DNA of 64,000 nt from Phytobacter massiliensis JC163 (lineage in GTDB: Bacteria; Pseudomonadota; Gammaproteobacteria; Enterobacterales; Enterobacteriaceae): the NCBI RefSeq assembly GCF_000321045.1, contig NZ_HE578947.1, positions 660,016-724,015 on the forward strand, given 5' to 3'. Shown piece by piece: positions 1-8,924 of the stretch (positions are counted from its first letter, which is position 1; every line of letters starts with the position of its first letter). The notes under the pieces are model-generated. The model did no database searches and was not told the DNA's origin. It saw only the letters and a list, made by a program, of their open reading frames with translations. Made by a program: the position numbers and the translations under genes.

Positions 1-2
1 GG

Positions 3-38
3 CCCTCTCCCACGGGGAGAGGGAGCAAACACTAAAAA
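3..38. repeat. Dispersed palindromic repeat, copy A
   Basis: An inverted repeat CCCTCTCCC-ACG-GGGAGAGGG followed by AGCAAACACTAAAAA. The same 36 bases recur exactly at 17271-17306, and the palindrome core recurs at 36836-36858. All three copies are intergenic. This copy lies beyond the 3' end of gcd. I recognise the type as a short enterobacterial intergenic palindrome but cannot give it a certain family name. Confidence 0.75.
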
Positions 39-57
39 AGGCAGCTTACGCTGCCTT
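34..57 (-). terminator. Rho-independent terminator of gcd
   Basis: The stem AAGGCAGC/GCTGCCTT closes a four-base loop. On the minus strand it is followed by a run of T (the A tract at 34-39). On the plus strand it is also followed by T, so it may work in both directions. It lies 20 bases past the gcd stop codon. Confidence 0.8.
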
Positions 58-76
58 TTTGCTTTTACATTTGCTT

Positions 77-2464
77 TTATTTCTCGTCCGGTAACGCATA
101 AGCGACGATGTAGTCGCCCATCTTCGTACCAAACGAACCGTGACCGCCCGCAGAGATGACAACGTACTGCTTGCCATTCACTTCATAGGTCATTGGCGTC
201 GCCTGGCCACCGGCTGGCAGACGGCCTTCCCACAGTTTCTCCCCGTTGCTCATGTTATAAGCACGCAGGTAGTTGTCAGCGGTTGCGCCAATAAACAGCA
301 CGTTACCCGCGGTGGAGATAGGACCGCCCAGCATCGGCATACCCAGATTAAACGGCACTTTAAACGGCATGGAGAACGGCAGGCTGTCGCGCGGCGTACC
401 AATACGTTTTTTCCATACCACTTCATTGGTTTTCAGATCCAATGCAGAGATATAACCCCAGGCTGGCTGTTTGCACGGCAGGCCAAACGGCGACAGGAAC
501 GGGTTCAGCGTTACGCCATACGGTACGCCGTACTGCGGCTGAATACCTGCTTCGGTCCCGGAGCCTTTCGCGTCTTTCGGCTGCTCCATGGGGTTGCCTG
601 GACCGCGCGGAATCAGCTTCGACACAAACGGCAGTGCCATCGGGTTGGCAATCGCTACCTGACGGTTCGGATCGACAGAAATCCCGCCCCATTCAAACAT
701 GCCAAGGTTGCCAGGGAAGACCAGCGTGCCCTGCTCAGACGGCGGCGTGAAGATACCTTCATAGCGCATCTGATGGAAAATAACGCGGCACACCAGCTGG
801 TCGAACATGGTGGCGCCCCACATATCGGCACCGCTCAGGTCTTTCTTCGGACGGAAGGTTAACTCAGAGAACGGCTGGGTTTTGGTGACATAGTCGCCTT
901 TTGCCGCGCCCTGCGGAACCGGCATTTCCGGTGCCGGGACAACCAGTTCGCCGTTACGACGATCCAGCACGAAAATGTTACCGGTTTTCGCCGGCGCATA
1001 GACTACCGGAACAGTCTGACCGTTGACGGTGATATCCGCCAGCGTCGGCTGGGACGGCATATCCATATCCCACAGATCGTGGTGAACGGTCTGGTAGCTC
1101 CATGCCAGTTTACCGGTGGTCGCGTTCAGCGCCAGAATTGCGCTGGCATAACGCTCCTGCTCGGGTGTGCGGTGACCGCCCCAGATATCTGGAGTGGAAA
1201 CGCCCATCGGCAGGTAGACCAGGTCCAGCTTCGCATCATAGGCGGCAGGCGCCCAGGAGTTAGGCGAGTTGAAGGTAAAGGTGTGCTCGTCTGACGGAAT
1301 CGCGTTGGGATCTTTCGCGCCCGGATCAAAAGCCCACAGCAGCTTACCGGTATTGACGTCAAAGCCACGGATTACGCCAGAGGTTTCACGAACGGAGAAG
1401 TTATCGGTGACCGAACCGGCAATCACAATCACTTTATCGGTGATAATCGGCGGAGACGTCGGCTCGTACAGACCCGGCGTGGTGTCCGGCATATTGGTCT
1501 GCAGGTTGAGAATGCCTTTGTTGGCAAAGCTTTCGCACGGCTTGCCGGTTTCGGCATTCAGGGCGAAGAGGCGGCCATCGTTCACCGGCAGGATGATACG
1601 GCGCGGGCAGTCCGCTACGCTCTCAGGGCTGGCGTTATCGGCCGTCGCTTCGTGGTATGAGACGCCACGGCAGGTAACATGCTGGAACGTCGGGTTAGAG
1701 TTTAACTGCGGGTCAAAATGCCACTTCTCTTTCCCGGTCGCCGCATCGAGGGCGAACAGGCGCTGGTGAGCGGTACAGAGATAGAGCGTATCGCCAACTT
1801 TGATGGGGGTAACTTCGTTAGTCAGTTCGCCCGGATCGTCTGGCAGTTTAAGATCGCCCGTGCGGAAGACCCACGCCTCTTTCAGCTTATGCACGTTGTC
1901 GGCGTTGATCTGTTTTAACGGCGAGTAACGCTGCCCTTCCTGGTTACGGCCATAGGCTGGCCAGTCGCCATCGGCTACCTGCGAGATGGGCTCGGCAGGC
2001 GTCGCGTCGGCGCTCAGGGTGCCGTTCACTTCCTGCGGATCGTTAAAGCCAGCCCACGTCAGGATGCCGCCGCTGATTAACAGCGCGACCACCAGCGCGG
2101 CAACCGCGCCGCCGGACGGGAATACCAGTCTGCGCCAGACAAAAGGCAGGATCAGCCAGATGCCAAAGAAGACAAGAATGTCGCTACGTGGGGTCAATGC
2201 CCAGAAGTCGAAGCCGACCTCCCAGACGCCCCAGATCATCGTGGCCAGCAGGAAAGCGGCGTAGAGCCACAGAGCGGAACGCTTGCGACGCCACAACAGG
2301 ACGGTAACGCCAAGCATGATCAGGCCGGCGATGGGGTAATACCAGGAGCCGCCTATTGAGACAAGCCAGACGCCGCCGATTAACAGATATAGCGCGCAGA
2401 AGGCTGCGAACAACGCTGTTAAGGTGACGAGCAGACCCGCACGTTGAGGTTTTGTTTCTGCCAT
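77..2464 (-). CDS. gcd: Quinoprotein (PQQ-dependent) glucose dehydrogenase, membrane-bound
   Basis: The 795-residue protein oxidises D-glucose to gluconolactone at the periplasmic face and passes electrons to ubiquinone. About 130 N-terminal residues form several hydrophobic membrane segments. The rest is a PQQ beta-propeller with the family's sequences CRGVSYHE, FGIWLILPF (membrane part) and FPGNLGMFEWGG near the end. Length and sequence match E. coli Gcd (796 residues). I chose the ATG at 2464, giving MAETKPQRAG, because the similarity begins there; an in-frame upstream extension reaches 2524 but has no family support. It is transcribed divergently from hpt, with a CRP site between them. 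The enzyme needs PQQ; no pqq genes lie in this window, so whether the host makes its own cofactor is unknown. Confidence 0.97.
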   Translation of the reverse strand: MAETKPQRAGLLVTLTALFAAFCALYLLIGGVWLVSIGGSWYYPIAGLIMLGVTVLLWRRKRSALWLYAAFLLATMIWGVWEVGFDFWALTPRSDILVFFGIWLILPFVWRRLVFPSGGAVAALVVALLISGGILTWAGFNDPQEVNGTLSADATPAEPISQVADGDWPAYGRNQEGQRYSPLKQINADNVHKLKEAWVFRTGDLKLPDDPGELTNEVTPIKVGDTLYLCTAHQRLFALDAATGKEKWHFDPQLNSNPTFQHVTCRGVSYHEATADNASPESVADCPRRIILPVNDGRLFALNAETGKPCESFANKGILNLQTNMPDTTPGLYEPTSPPIITDKVIVIAGSVTDNFSVRETSGVIRGFDVNTGKLLWAFDPGAKDPNAIPSDEHTFTFNSPNSWAPAAYDAKLDLVYLPMGVSTPDIWGGHRTPEQERYASAILALNATTGKLAWSYQTVHHDLWDMDMPSQPTLADITVNGQTVPVVYAPAKTGNIFVLDRRNGELVVPAPEMPVPQGAAKGDYVTKTQPFSELTFRPKKDLSGADMWGATMFDQLVCRVIFHQMRYEGIFTPPSEQGTLVFPGNLGMFEWGGISVDPNRQVAIANPMALPFVSKLIPRGPGNPMEQPKDAKGSGTEAGIQPQYGVPYGVTLNPFLSPFGLPCKQPAWGYISALDLKTNEVVWKKRIGTPRDSLPFSMPFKVPFNLGMPMLGGPISTAGNVLFIGATADNYLRAYNMSNGEKLWEGRLPAGGQATPMTYEVNGKQYVVISAGGHGSFGTKMGDYIVAYALPDEK

Positions 2465-2525
2465 AGAAAAGTACTCTTGAGTTTTGTTAAATTTTTGATA
2501 GCAATTAATTATAGGTATTAACAAG

Positions 2526-2541
2526 TGTGATCGGAATCACA
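2526..2541. promoter_or_regulatory. CRP-cAMP binding site between gcd and hpt
   Basis: TGTGATCGGAATCACA carries both CRP half-sites (TGTGA and TCACA) at the canonical six-base spacing with no mismatch. Its centre is about 65 bases upstream of the inferred hpt transcription start, a spacing compatible with class I activation. It is also about 70 bases upstream of the gcd start codon, where it could block the gcd promoter. cAMP control of gcd is known in E. coli; the position-based roles here are inference. Confidence 0.8.
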
Positions 2542-2583
2542 AATTTTGCTTTATCGACAAATAACCATCAAAAATCCGTTTGC

Positions 2584-2592
2584 TGGTATACT
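2584..2592 (+). promoter_or_regulatory. Extended -10 element of hpt promoter
   Basis: TGGTATACT is an extended -10 box (TGn plus TATACT). No good -35 box lies 17 bases upstream, which fits dependence on the extended element and/or on CRP bound at 2526-2541. Confidence 0.5.
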
Positions 2593-2670
2593 GCCCGCCT
2601 TGCGCTTCAATCACCGGACGCGACAGGCCGGTATTGATTGATTGTTTTTTAAATCATGTGGTTATCAATT

Positions 2671-3207
2671 ATGAAACACAGAGTTGACGTGATGATCCCG
2701 GAAGCGGAGATCAAAGCGCGTATCGCCGAATTAGGTCGTCAAATCACCGAACGTTATCAGGACAGCGGCAGTGAGATGGTGCTGGTGGGTCTGCTGCGCG
2801 GTTCTTTTATGTTTATGGCTGACCTGTGCCGTGAAGTGCAGGTCTCCCATGAAGTCGATTTTATGACCGCCTCCAGCTACGGCAGCGGCATGTCTTCGAC
2901 GCGCGATGTGAAAATCCTTAAAGATCTGGATGAAGATATCCGCGGTAAAGATGTGCTGATCGTGGAGGACATCATCGATTCCGGGAATACGCTGTCGAAG
3001 GTGCGCGAAATTCTCAGCCTGCGCGAGCCGAAGTCCCTCGCCATCTGCACGCTGCTGGATAAACCTTCCCGCCGTGAAGTGCCGGTGGACGTAGAATTCG
3101 TGGGGTTCTCGATTCCTGATGAGTTCGTGGTGGGTTACGGCATTGATTACGCTCAGCGCTATCGCCATCTGCCCTATATCGGCAAAGTGGTGATGCTGGA
3201 GGAGTAA
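2671..3207 (+). CDS. hpt: Hypoxanthine phosphoribosyltransferase
   Basis: Salvages hypoxanthine (and guanine less well) with PRPP to IMP/GMP in the cytoplasm. The 178-residue protein has the PRPP-binding signature [14 protein letters not shown] around residues 98-111 and the loop sequence GSFMFMADL near the N-terminus. Length equals E. coli Hpt from MKH. An in-frame ATG five codons upstream (2656) is possible; neither start has a strong Shine-Dalgarno sequence, so the start rests on family alignment. It is convergent with can, with REP sequences between them. Confidence 0.96.
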   Translation: MKHRVDVMIPEAEIKARIAELGRQITERYQDSGSEMVLVGLLRGSFMFMADLCREVQVSHEVDFMTASSYGSGMSSTRDVKILKDLDEDIRGKDVLIVEDIIDSGNTLSKVREILSLREPKSLAICTLLDKPSRREVPVDVEFVGFSIPDEFVVGYGIDYAQRYRHLPYIGKVVMLEE

Positions 3208-3209
3208 AA

Positions 3210-3277
3210 TTCCCGGCTGCGCTTGCCCGGGCTACGAAATAGTAGCCCGGATAAGGCGTTACGCCGCATCCGGGAAC
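3210..3277. repeat. REP/BIME element between hpt and can
   Basis: Contains GTAGCCCGGATAAGGCG...CGCCGCATCCGGG, a typical REP palindrome, at about 3242-3274. A second, less complete inverted unit (CCCGGCTGCGC...GCCCGGGCTACG) lies at 3212-3237. It sits between the 3' ends of two convergent genes, the usual place for such elements, where they stabilise 3' ends and bind gyrase or IHF in E. coli. Confidence 0.8.
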
Positions 3278-3282
3278 CGGTG

Positions 3283-3945
3283 TTACTTGTGGTTAATGTG
3301 CTTCTGGCGCAGGTTGCAGACGCCCTGGCGGTAACGCTGTTCCAGCGTCTCGCGGTTGGTCGCCGTCACGTCGAGGTCGCGCAGCAGGCCATCGTGGATG
3401 CCGTAAGCCCAGCCGTGAATCGTCACTTTCTGCCCGCGCTTCCATGCAGACTGCATGATGGTTGAGTGGCCCAGGTTATACACCTGCTCCATCACGTTCA
3501 GCTCGCAAAGGGTGTCGAGACGGCGCTCCTGCGGCATCTCTCCCAGCAGAGAGCTGTGTTTGAACCAGATATCACGAATATGCAACAGCCAGTTATTGAT
3601 CAGGCCCAGCTCCGGGTTCTCTACCGCTGCCTGTACGCCGCCGCAGCCGTAGTGACCGCAAATGATGATGTGCTCCACTTCCAGTACATCCACGGCGTAC
3701 TGAACAACAGAGAGACAGTTCAGGTCAGTATGGATAACAAGGTTGGCGACGTTGCGGTGAACAAAAAGCTCGCCTGGTTCGAGGCCGGTAAGGCGTTCAG
3801 CGGGAACGCGGCTATCAGAACATCCAATCCATAGAAAGCGCGGTTTCTGCGCTTGCGCCAGTTTTTCAAAAAAACCGGGATCCTCTTCCACCAGCATTTT
3901 TGACCATAGTGCATTATTGCTGATGAGTGTATCTATATCTTTCAT
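3283..3945 (-). CDS. can: Beta-class carbonic anhydrase
   Basis: Interconverts CO2 and bicarbonate in the cytoplasm, supplying bicarbonate for carboxylases; it is required for growth in air in E. coli. The 220-residue protein carries the beta-class zinc ligands in IGCSDSR (Cys42, Asp44) and in ICGHYGCGG (His98, Cys101). It is nearly identical to E. coli Can except at the last residues. Start taken at the ATG at 3945 (MKDIDTLIS); the frame is open for 17 more codons upstream but without family support. Divergent from yadG. Confidence 0.97.
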   Translation of the reverse strand: MKDIDTLISNNALWSKMLVEEDPGFFEKLAQAQKPRFLWIGCSDSRVPAERLTGLEPGELFVHRNVANLVIHTDLNCLSVVQYAVDVLEVEHIIICGHYGCGGVQAAVENPELGLINNWLLHIRDIWFKHSSLLGEMPQERRLDTLCELNVMEQVYNLGHSTIMQSAWKRGQKVTIHGWAYGIHDGLLRDLDVTATNRETLEQRYRQGVCNLRQKHINHK

Positions 3946-4015
3946 GGAAGTTAACGACCTGTAACTAAATAAGTGCGTTGCGCTAATATAGGTCAACTTA
4001 ATTCTTTTTTAAACC

Positions 4016-4028
4016 ACACATCGTGTGT
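4016..4028. promoter_or_regulatory. Small palindrome in the can/yadG intergenic region
   Basis: ACACA-TCG-TGTGT, a perfect 5-base inverted repeat with a 3-base centre, lies between divergent can and yadG, 25 bases upstream of the yadG start. A TATAGG resembling a -10 box follows it. It could be an operator, but I recognise no regulator. Confidence 0.3.
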
Positions 4029-4052
4029 CAGAACTATAGGTAAGTCCAATCG

Positions 4053-4979
4053 ATGACTATTGCACTGGAGCTTGAGCAGTTAACCAAGACCTATCCGGGC
4101 GGGGTGCAGGCGCTGCGCGGAATAGATTTACAGGTAGAAGCCGGTGACTTTTACGCGCTTCTGGGGCCGAACGGCGCGGGAAAATCGACCACCATCGGCA
4201 TTATCAGTTCGCTGGTCAACAAAACCTCCGGGCGGGTGAGCGTGTTTGGGTACGACCTGCAAAAAGATATCGTTAACGCTAAACGCCAGCTGGGGCTGGT
4301 GCCGCAGGAGTTTAACTTCAACCCTTTCGAGACGGTACAGCAGATCGTTGTCAACCAGGCGGGCTATTACGGCGTTGACCGTAAAGAGGCGCTGGCGCGC
4401 AGCGAAAAATACCTGAACCAGCTCGATCTGTGGGAAAAACGCAACGAACGTGCGCGGATGTTATCCGGCGGTATGAAGCGCCGTTTAATGATTGCCCGCG
4501 CTTTAATGCACGAGCCGAAGCTGCTGATCCTCGATGAGCCTACGGCCGGGGTCGATATCGAACTGCGTCGCTCGATGTGGGGTTTTCTGAAAAATCTGAA
4601 TGCCCAGGGCACCACGATTATCCTCACCACCCACTATCTGGAAGAGGCAGAGATGCTCTGTCGCAATATCGGCATCATTCAGCGCGGCGAGCTGATTGAG
4701 AACACCTCCATGAAAAATCTGCTTTCGAAACTGAAATCCGAGACGTTTATTCTCGATCTGGCGGCGAAGAGCGCGTTGCCAAAACTGGACGGTTATCAGT
4801 ACCGACTGGTGGATACCTCCACCCTGGAAGTCGAGGTGCTGCGAGAGCAGGGGATCAATAGCGTGTTCAGTCAGCTAAGCGCGCAGGGGATACAGGTATT
4901 AAGTATGCGTAACAAGGCAAACCGTCTGGAAGAGCTGTTCGTCACGCTGGTGCATGAAAGAAAAGGAGAGCAGGCATGA
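4053..4979 (+). CDS. yadG: ABC transporter ATP-binding protein
   Basis: ATPase subunit of an ABC-2 type exporter of unknown substrate, cytoplasmic face of the inner membrane. The 308-residue protein has Walker A GPNGAGKST (residues 38-46), the signature LSGGMKRR, Walker B LLILDEPTAGVD and the H-loop TTHYLEEAE. A C-terminal extension after about residue 220 is typical of this exporter subfamily. It overlaps yadH by four bases (ATGA), which indicates translational coupling and a two-component transporter. Length matches E. coli YadG. Confidence 0.95.
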   Translation: MTIALELEQLTKTYPGGVQALRGIDLQVEAGDFYALLGPNGAGKSTTIGIISSLVNKTSGRVSVFGYDLQKDIVNAKRQLGLVPQEFNFNPFETVQQIVVNQAGYYGVDRKEALARSEKYLNQLDLWEKRNERARMLSGGMKRRLMIARALMHEPKLLILDEPTAGVDIELRRSMWGFLKNLNAQGTTIILTTHYLEEAEMLCRNIGIIQRGELIENTSMKNLLSKLKSETFILDLAAKSALPKLDGYQYRLVDTSTLEVEVLREQGINSVFSQLSAQGIQVLSMRNKANRLEELFVTLVHERKGEQA

Positions 4980-5746
4980 TGCAGCTTTACTGGGTGGCGT
5001 TAAAGAGTATCTGGCATAAAGAGATCCAGCGCTTTATGCGCATTTGGGTGCAGACGCTGGTGCCGCCGGTCATCACCATGACGCTCTATTTCATCATATT
5101 TGGCAACCTGATCGGTTCCCGTATCGGCGAGATGCATGGCTTTAGCTACATGCAGTTCATCGTGCCGGGGCTTATCATGATGTCCGTGATCACCAACGCC
5201 TACGCGAATGTCGCCTCGTCGTTTTTCAGCGCCAAGTTTCAGCGCAATATCGAGGAGTTGCTGGTCGCCCCGGTGCCCACCCATGTCATCATCGCCGGGT
5301 ATGTCGGCGGCGGGGTAGCGCGCGGGCTGTGCGTGGGGATTCTGGTCACGGCGGTCTCGCTCTTTTTCGTACCGTTTCAGGTGCATTCGTGGCTTTTCGT
5401 TGCCTTAACGCTGGTGTTAACCGCCGTTCTGTTTTCGCTGGCGGGGCTGTTAAACGCGGTCTTCGCCACCACGTTTGACGACATCAGCCTGATCCCGACC
5501 TTTGTGCTGACCCCGTTAACCTACCTTGGCGGCGTCTTCTACTCACTGACGCTGCTGCCGCCGTTCTGGCAGGCGCTGTCGCACCTCAACCCGATTGTGT
5601 ACATGATAAGCGGCTTCCGTTTCGGCTTCCTCGGGATTACCGACGTGCCGTTGTTCACCACGGTGGCCGTGCTGGCGGTCTTTATCGTCGCGTTTTATAT
5701 CCTCTGCTGGTATCTGATCCAGCGTGGCCGCGGCCTGCGTAGTTAA
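4976..5746 (+). CDS. yadH: ABC-2 type transporter permease
   Basis: The 256-residue inner-membrane protein has about six hydrophobic segments and the ABC-2 permease motif around PLTYLGGVFYSLTLLP (about residues 179-194). It is the membrane partner of YadG, whose stop codon overlaps its start (ATGATG). Substrate is not known; the family includes polysaccharide and drug exporters. Length matches E. coli YadH. A GC-rich hairpin (5756-5777) follows but lacks a T run. Confidence 0.95.
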   Translation: MMQLYWVALKSIWHKEIQRFMRIWVQTLVPPVITMTLYFIIFGNLIGSRIGEMHGFSYMQFIVPGLIMMSVITNAYANVASSFFSAKFQRNIEELLVAPVPTHVIIAGYVGGGVARGLCVGILVTAVSLFFVPFQVHSWLFVALTLVLTAVLFSLAGLLNAVFATTFDDISLIPTFVLTPLTYLGGVFYSLTLLPPFWQALSHLNPIVYMISGFRFGFLGITDVPLFTTVAVLAVFIVAFYILCWYLIQRGRGLRS

Positions 5747-5755
5747 TATCACTTC

Positions 5756-5777
5756 CCCGGCGGCAATTGTCGCCGGG
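5756..5777 (+). terminator. Possible weak terminator after yadGH
   Basis: CCCGGCG and CGCCGGG form a 7-base stem around an 8-base loop, ten bases past the yadH stop. The following bases (ATTTCC) are a poor T tract, so this may be only a 3'-stabilising hairpin. Confidence 0.4.
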
Positions 5778-5866
5778 ATTTCCTCCATTACCGCCATTCT
5801 ATGATATTTATCACCTCTCGCTGATGATTGCTCCGCTAAACTGCAAGCCTGCTAAGGAGATGAGAT

Positions 5867-6307
5867 ATGCTGGGATGGGTCATAACCTGTCATGACGATC
5901 GGGCGCAGGAGATGCTGTCAGCGTTGGAGAGGCGTTTTGGGCCGCTCCCGCAGTGTCGGGCGGTAAATTTTCGCCAGGGCTTAAGCACCAATATGCTCAG
6001 CCGGATGATGTGCGATGCGCTCCATGAAACCGACAGCGGCGACGGCGTGGTGTTTCTCACCGATATTTCCGGCGCTGCGCCTTATCGCGCCGCGGCGTTG
6101 ATGAGCCACAAGCATGAGCACTGCGAAGTGATTTCCGGCGTGGATGCCGCCCTGCTCGAAAAGGTGTACCCGCTGCGTCACGACTGCGATAGCGCGGCGT
6201 TCCGTGAGCGGATTGTGGCCGAGGGCGCGCCGGTGGTCAGCAGCCTCTGGCACCAGCAACAAAAGAATCCCCCCTTTGTTTTACTGCATGATTTGTATGA
6301 AAAATAA
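5867..6307 (+). CDS. yadI: PTS EIIA-like protein of the mannose family
   Basis: A 146-residue cytoplasmic protein resembling the EIIA domain of mannose-family phosphotransferase systems. The N-terminal strand WVITCHDD places a histidine at residue 9, where the phosphorylated histidine of EIIA-Man lies, and [14 protein letters not shown] matches the family's second conserved region. A strong ribosome site (AAGGAG) precedes the ATG. It stands alone, without EIIB, EIIC or EIID genes nearby, so its partner is unknown. Same length as E. coli YadI. Confidence 0.9.
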   Translation: MLGWVITCHDDRAQEMLSALERRFGPLPQCRAVNFRQGLSTNMLSRMMCDALHETDSGDGVVFLTDISGAAPYRAAALMSHKHEHCEVISGVDAALLEKVYPLRHDCDSAAFRERIVAEGAPVVSSLWHQQQKNPPFVLLHDLYEK

Positions 6308-6369
6308 TCATTGGTATTCACGGCGCTTTTACCTACAATAACGCCAGTTTTTCCCACTCGGTCAGCCTG

Positions 6370-7614
6370 ATGTTCCGTTTGATTCTTATTGTGATGCTGT
6401 TTTTTTCCGGCAGCGTCATGGCACGCCTTGTCGACGCTAACACCGCCGCGCCGCACTATATGCAGACCACAGAAGATGCCGATATCTGGGCGCAAATCGG
6501 TGACAATGTTGTTACCGTCGGCAATATCCGCGCCGGCCAGATGCTGGCGGTTGTGCCTGGGGCAGAAGACTATTACGCCTTCCATTTTGGCTTCGGCAAC
6601 GGCTGGATTGATAAAGGGCACCTGGCGTTGGTCAGCGGCAAGAAGCGGGTGATGGACAGCCTGGGCGATCTGAACAAGCCGCTCAGTAACCAGAACCTGA
6701 TCACCTGGCGCGCCACGCCTTTGTACAATGCCCCCGATACCGCCAGCCCACGCTTTGGTACGCTGGCGGGAAACCTGCGCTACCCCATACTCAGCAAACT
6801 GAAAGACCGCCTTAACCAGACCTGGTTTCAGATCCGTATCGGCGACCGGCTGGCGTGGGTCAGCAGCCTGGACGCGCAGGAAGATAACGGCATTCCAATA
6901 CTGACCTACCACCATATTCTGCACGACGACGAGAACACCCGTTTTCGCCACACCTCCACCACCACCTCGGTGCGCGCTTTTACTAACCAGATGACCTGGC
7001 TGCGCGACCAGGGCTATACCACGCTGTCGCTGTATCAGCTGGAAGGCTACGTGCGCAACCGGATTAATCTTCCAGGACGGGCGGTCGCCATCACCTTTGA
7101 CGACGGGCTGAAATCGGTAAGTCGCTACGCCTATCCGGTACTGCGGCAGTACGGCTTTAAGGCTACCGCGTTTATCATCTCTTCGCGTATCAAGCGCAAG
7201 CCGCAAAAGTGGGACCCCAAATCGCTACAGTTTATGAGCGTGCAGGAGCTTAACCATATCGCGGACGTGTTTGATTTTCAGTCGCACACCCATTTTCTGC
7301 ACCGGGTGGATAACAGCAATCACCCGATACTGCTTAGCCGCAGTTACCAGAATATTTTGATGGATTTCAGGCACTCGCAGCGGGCGCTGGCGCAGTTTAA
7401 CCCGCATGTCTGGTATCTCTCCTATCCGTTTGGCGGCTACGACGAGAAAGCCATCCGCGCGGCGAGGGACGCCGGGTTTCATCTGGCGGTGACGACGGTA
7501 AAAGGGAAGGTAAAACCAGGGGATAACCCGCTGTTACTAAAGCGGCTCTATATTCTGAGGACGGATTCGCTGGAGACAATGTCGCGGCTGATCAGTAATC
7601 AGCCGCAAGGGTAA
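6370..7614 (+). CDS. yadE: Predicted polysaccharide deacetylase, exported
   Basis: A 414-residue protein of the NodB-like carbohydrate esterase 4 group. A signal peptide (about residues 1-18, ending SVMA) sends it to the periplasm. The middle part (about 20-170) resembles an SH3-like binding region. The catalytic domain has TFDDG at 242-246, the metal-binding histidines in SHTHFLH at 305-311 and YPFGGYD near residue 354. The substrate is not established. It is convergent with panD, with a single base between the two stop codons and no visible terminator. Confidence 0.9.
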   Translation: MFRLILIVMLFFSGSVMARLVDANTAAPHYMQTTEDADIWAQIGDNVVTVGNIRAGQMLAVVPGAEDYYAFHFGFGNGWIDKGHLALVSGKKRVMDSLGDLNKPLSNQNLITWRATPLYNAPDTASPRFGTLAGNLRYPILSKLKDRLNQTWFQIRIGDRLAWVSSLDAQEDNGIPILTYHHILHDDENTRFRHTSTTTSVRAFTNQMTWLRDQGYTTLSLYQLEGYVRNRINLPGRAVAITFDDGLKSVSRYAYPVLRQYGFKATAFIISSRIKRKPQKWDPKSLQFMSVQELNHIADVFDFQSHTHFLHRVDNSNHPILLSRSYQNILMDFRHSQRALAQFNPHVWYLSYPFGGYDEKAIRAARDAGFHLAVTTVKGKVKPGDNPLLLKRLYILRTDSLETMSRLISNQPQG

Positions 7615-7615
7615 A

Positions 7616-7996
7616 TCAGGCCACCTGAACCGGCACGGCTTTCGCAGTGCGTTTCATCTCATTATCGCCGTCGAAATAGGCGACTTTCGGCTGCCAGCTG
7701 CGCGCCTGCTCGTCCGGCATCGTGACGTAGCTGGCGATAATTAAGATATCGCCGACATCCGCGCAGTGTGCGGCCGCGCCGTTCACCGAAATGATTTTCG
7801 AGCCGCGCTCGCCCGCGATAGCGTAGGTGGAAAAACGCTTACCGTTAGTGACGTTATAAATATCAATGGCTTCGTATTCCAGAATACCTGCCGCCTCAAG
7901 GAAATCCTGGTCAATGGCGCAGGAGCCTTCGTAATGCAGGTCGGCCTGGGTCACTTTGACGCGGTGGAGCTTACCCTGCAGCATAGTACGAATCAT
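7616..7996 (-). CDS. panD: Aspartate 1-decarboxylase proenzyme
   Basis: Makes beta-alanine from L-aspartate for pantothenate and coenzyme A. The 126-residue proenzyme has the self-cleavage site Gly24-Ser25 (YEGSCAID), which creates the pyruvoyl group, and the conserved [11 protein letters not shown] region. Length equals E. coli PanD. It is the last gene of a panB-panC-panD cluster; panC ends 62 bases upstream, with no transposase-like yadD between them as in K-12. Confidence 0.97.
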   Translation of the reverse strand: MIRTMLQGKLHRVKVTQADLHYEGSCAIDQDFLEAAGILEYEAIDIYNVTNGKRFSTYAIAGERGSKIISVNGAAAHCADVGDILIIASYVTMPDEQARSWQPKVAYFDGDNEMKRTAKAVPVQVA

Positions 7997-8058
7997 AACT
8001 TCTACCTTTTATGGCATAACGAAATTCAGGGCAGTATTGCCCGTTTTTTAACCGCCGT

Positions 8059-8913
8059 CTAGCGGACTAATTCGACCGTTTTGTTATCGATCAGGCGCGC
8101 CTGGCCCAGCCATGCCGCCATCAGTATTACCGCGCGCTGGCTGGTGGCCGAAAGGGGCTGCAGCGTGTCGGCGTCGCGGATTTGGATATCGTCAGCGCGA
8201 AAACCGGCCTCATTTAAGGTCTGCTCCGCCAGGGCGACAATCTCTTCCACATCGCGGTCACCGGCGCTCAGCTTTTCCGCCATCGCATTCATCGCTTTGC
8301 TTAACTGCGGAGCGATTTTGCGCTGGTCAGCGGTGAGATAGCCGTTGCGGGAACTCAGCGCCAGCCCGTCTTTCGCCCGCACGGTAGGCACGCCGACAAT
8401 CTCAATGTCGTAGCCCATGTCGGCGACCATTTTACGGATAAGCTGCAGCTGCTGATAATCCTTCTCCCCAAAGCAGGCGATATCCGGCTGCACGAGGTTA
8501 AAGAGCTTACTGACGATGGTGGATACGCCGCGGAAGTGGCCGGGGCGGCTCGCCCCTTCCAGCATGGTCGAAATGCCGGGGACGTCGACGTAAGTCTGGG
8601 TGTCCGTGCCCTGCGGATAGATGTCGGCAGGGGCGGGGGCAAAGACGAAATCCACTTTGCGTTTGTTGAGCTTCTCGCAATCTTCCTGCAGGGTGCGGGG
8701 ATAGCGGGCCAGGTCGTCGGCGCGATCGAACTGCATCGGGTTGACGAAAATACTCACCACGACGATATCGGCCCGGGCTTTCGCCTCGTCCACCAGCGTC
8801 ATATGGCCGTCGTGCAGGTTACCCATGGTAGGCACCAGCGCAATACGTTTGCCTTCCTGACGCGCTCTTCGAATATGCTGACGCAGCAGCGGCAGAGTTT
8901 CAATAATCAACAC
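8059..8913 (-). CDS. panC: Pantothenate synthetase
   Basis: Condenses pantoate and beta-alanine with ATP to give pantothenate. The 284-residue cytoplasmic enzyme has the nucleotide-binding sequence [12 protein letters not shown] (about 29-40) containing the HxGH motif, the FxGxxDxQQ-like segment [12 protein letters not shown] and the late loop ALSSRN. It begins 11 bases after panB, so the two are co-transcribed. One residue longer than E. coli PanC. Confidence 0.97.
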   Translation of the reverse strand: MLIIETLPLLRQHIRRARQEGKRIALVPTMGNLHDGHMTLVDEAKARADIVVVSIFVNPMQFDRADDLARYPRTLQEDCEKLNKRKVDFVFAPAPADIYPQGTDTQTYVDVPGISTMLEGASRPGHFRGVSTIVSKLFNLVQPDIACFGEKDYQQLQLIRKMVADMGYDIEIVGVPTVRAKDGLALSSRNGYLTADQRKIAPQLSKAMNAMAEKLSAGDRDVEEIVALAEQTLNEAGFRADDIQIRDADTLQPLSATSQRAVILMAAWLGQARLIDNKTVELVR

Positions 8914-8924
8914 AACAGGGCTCC

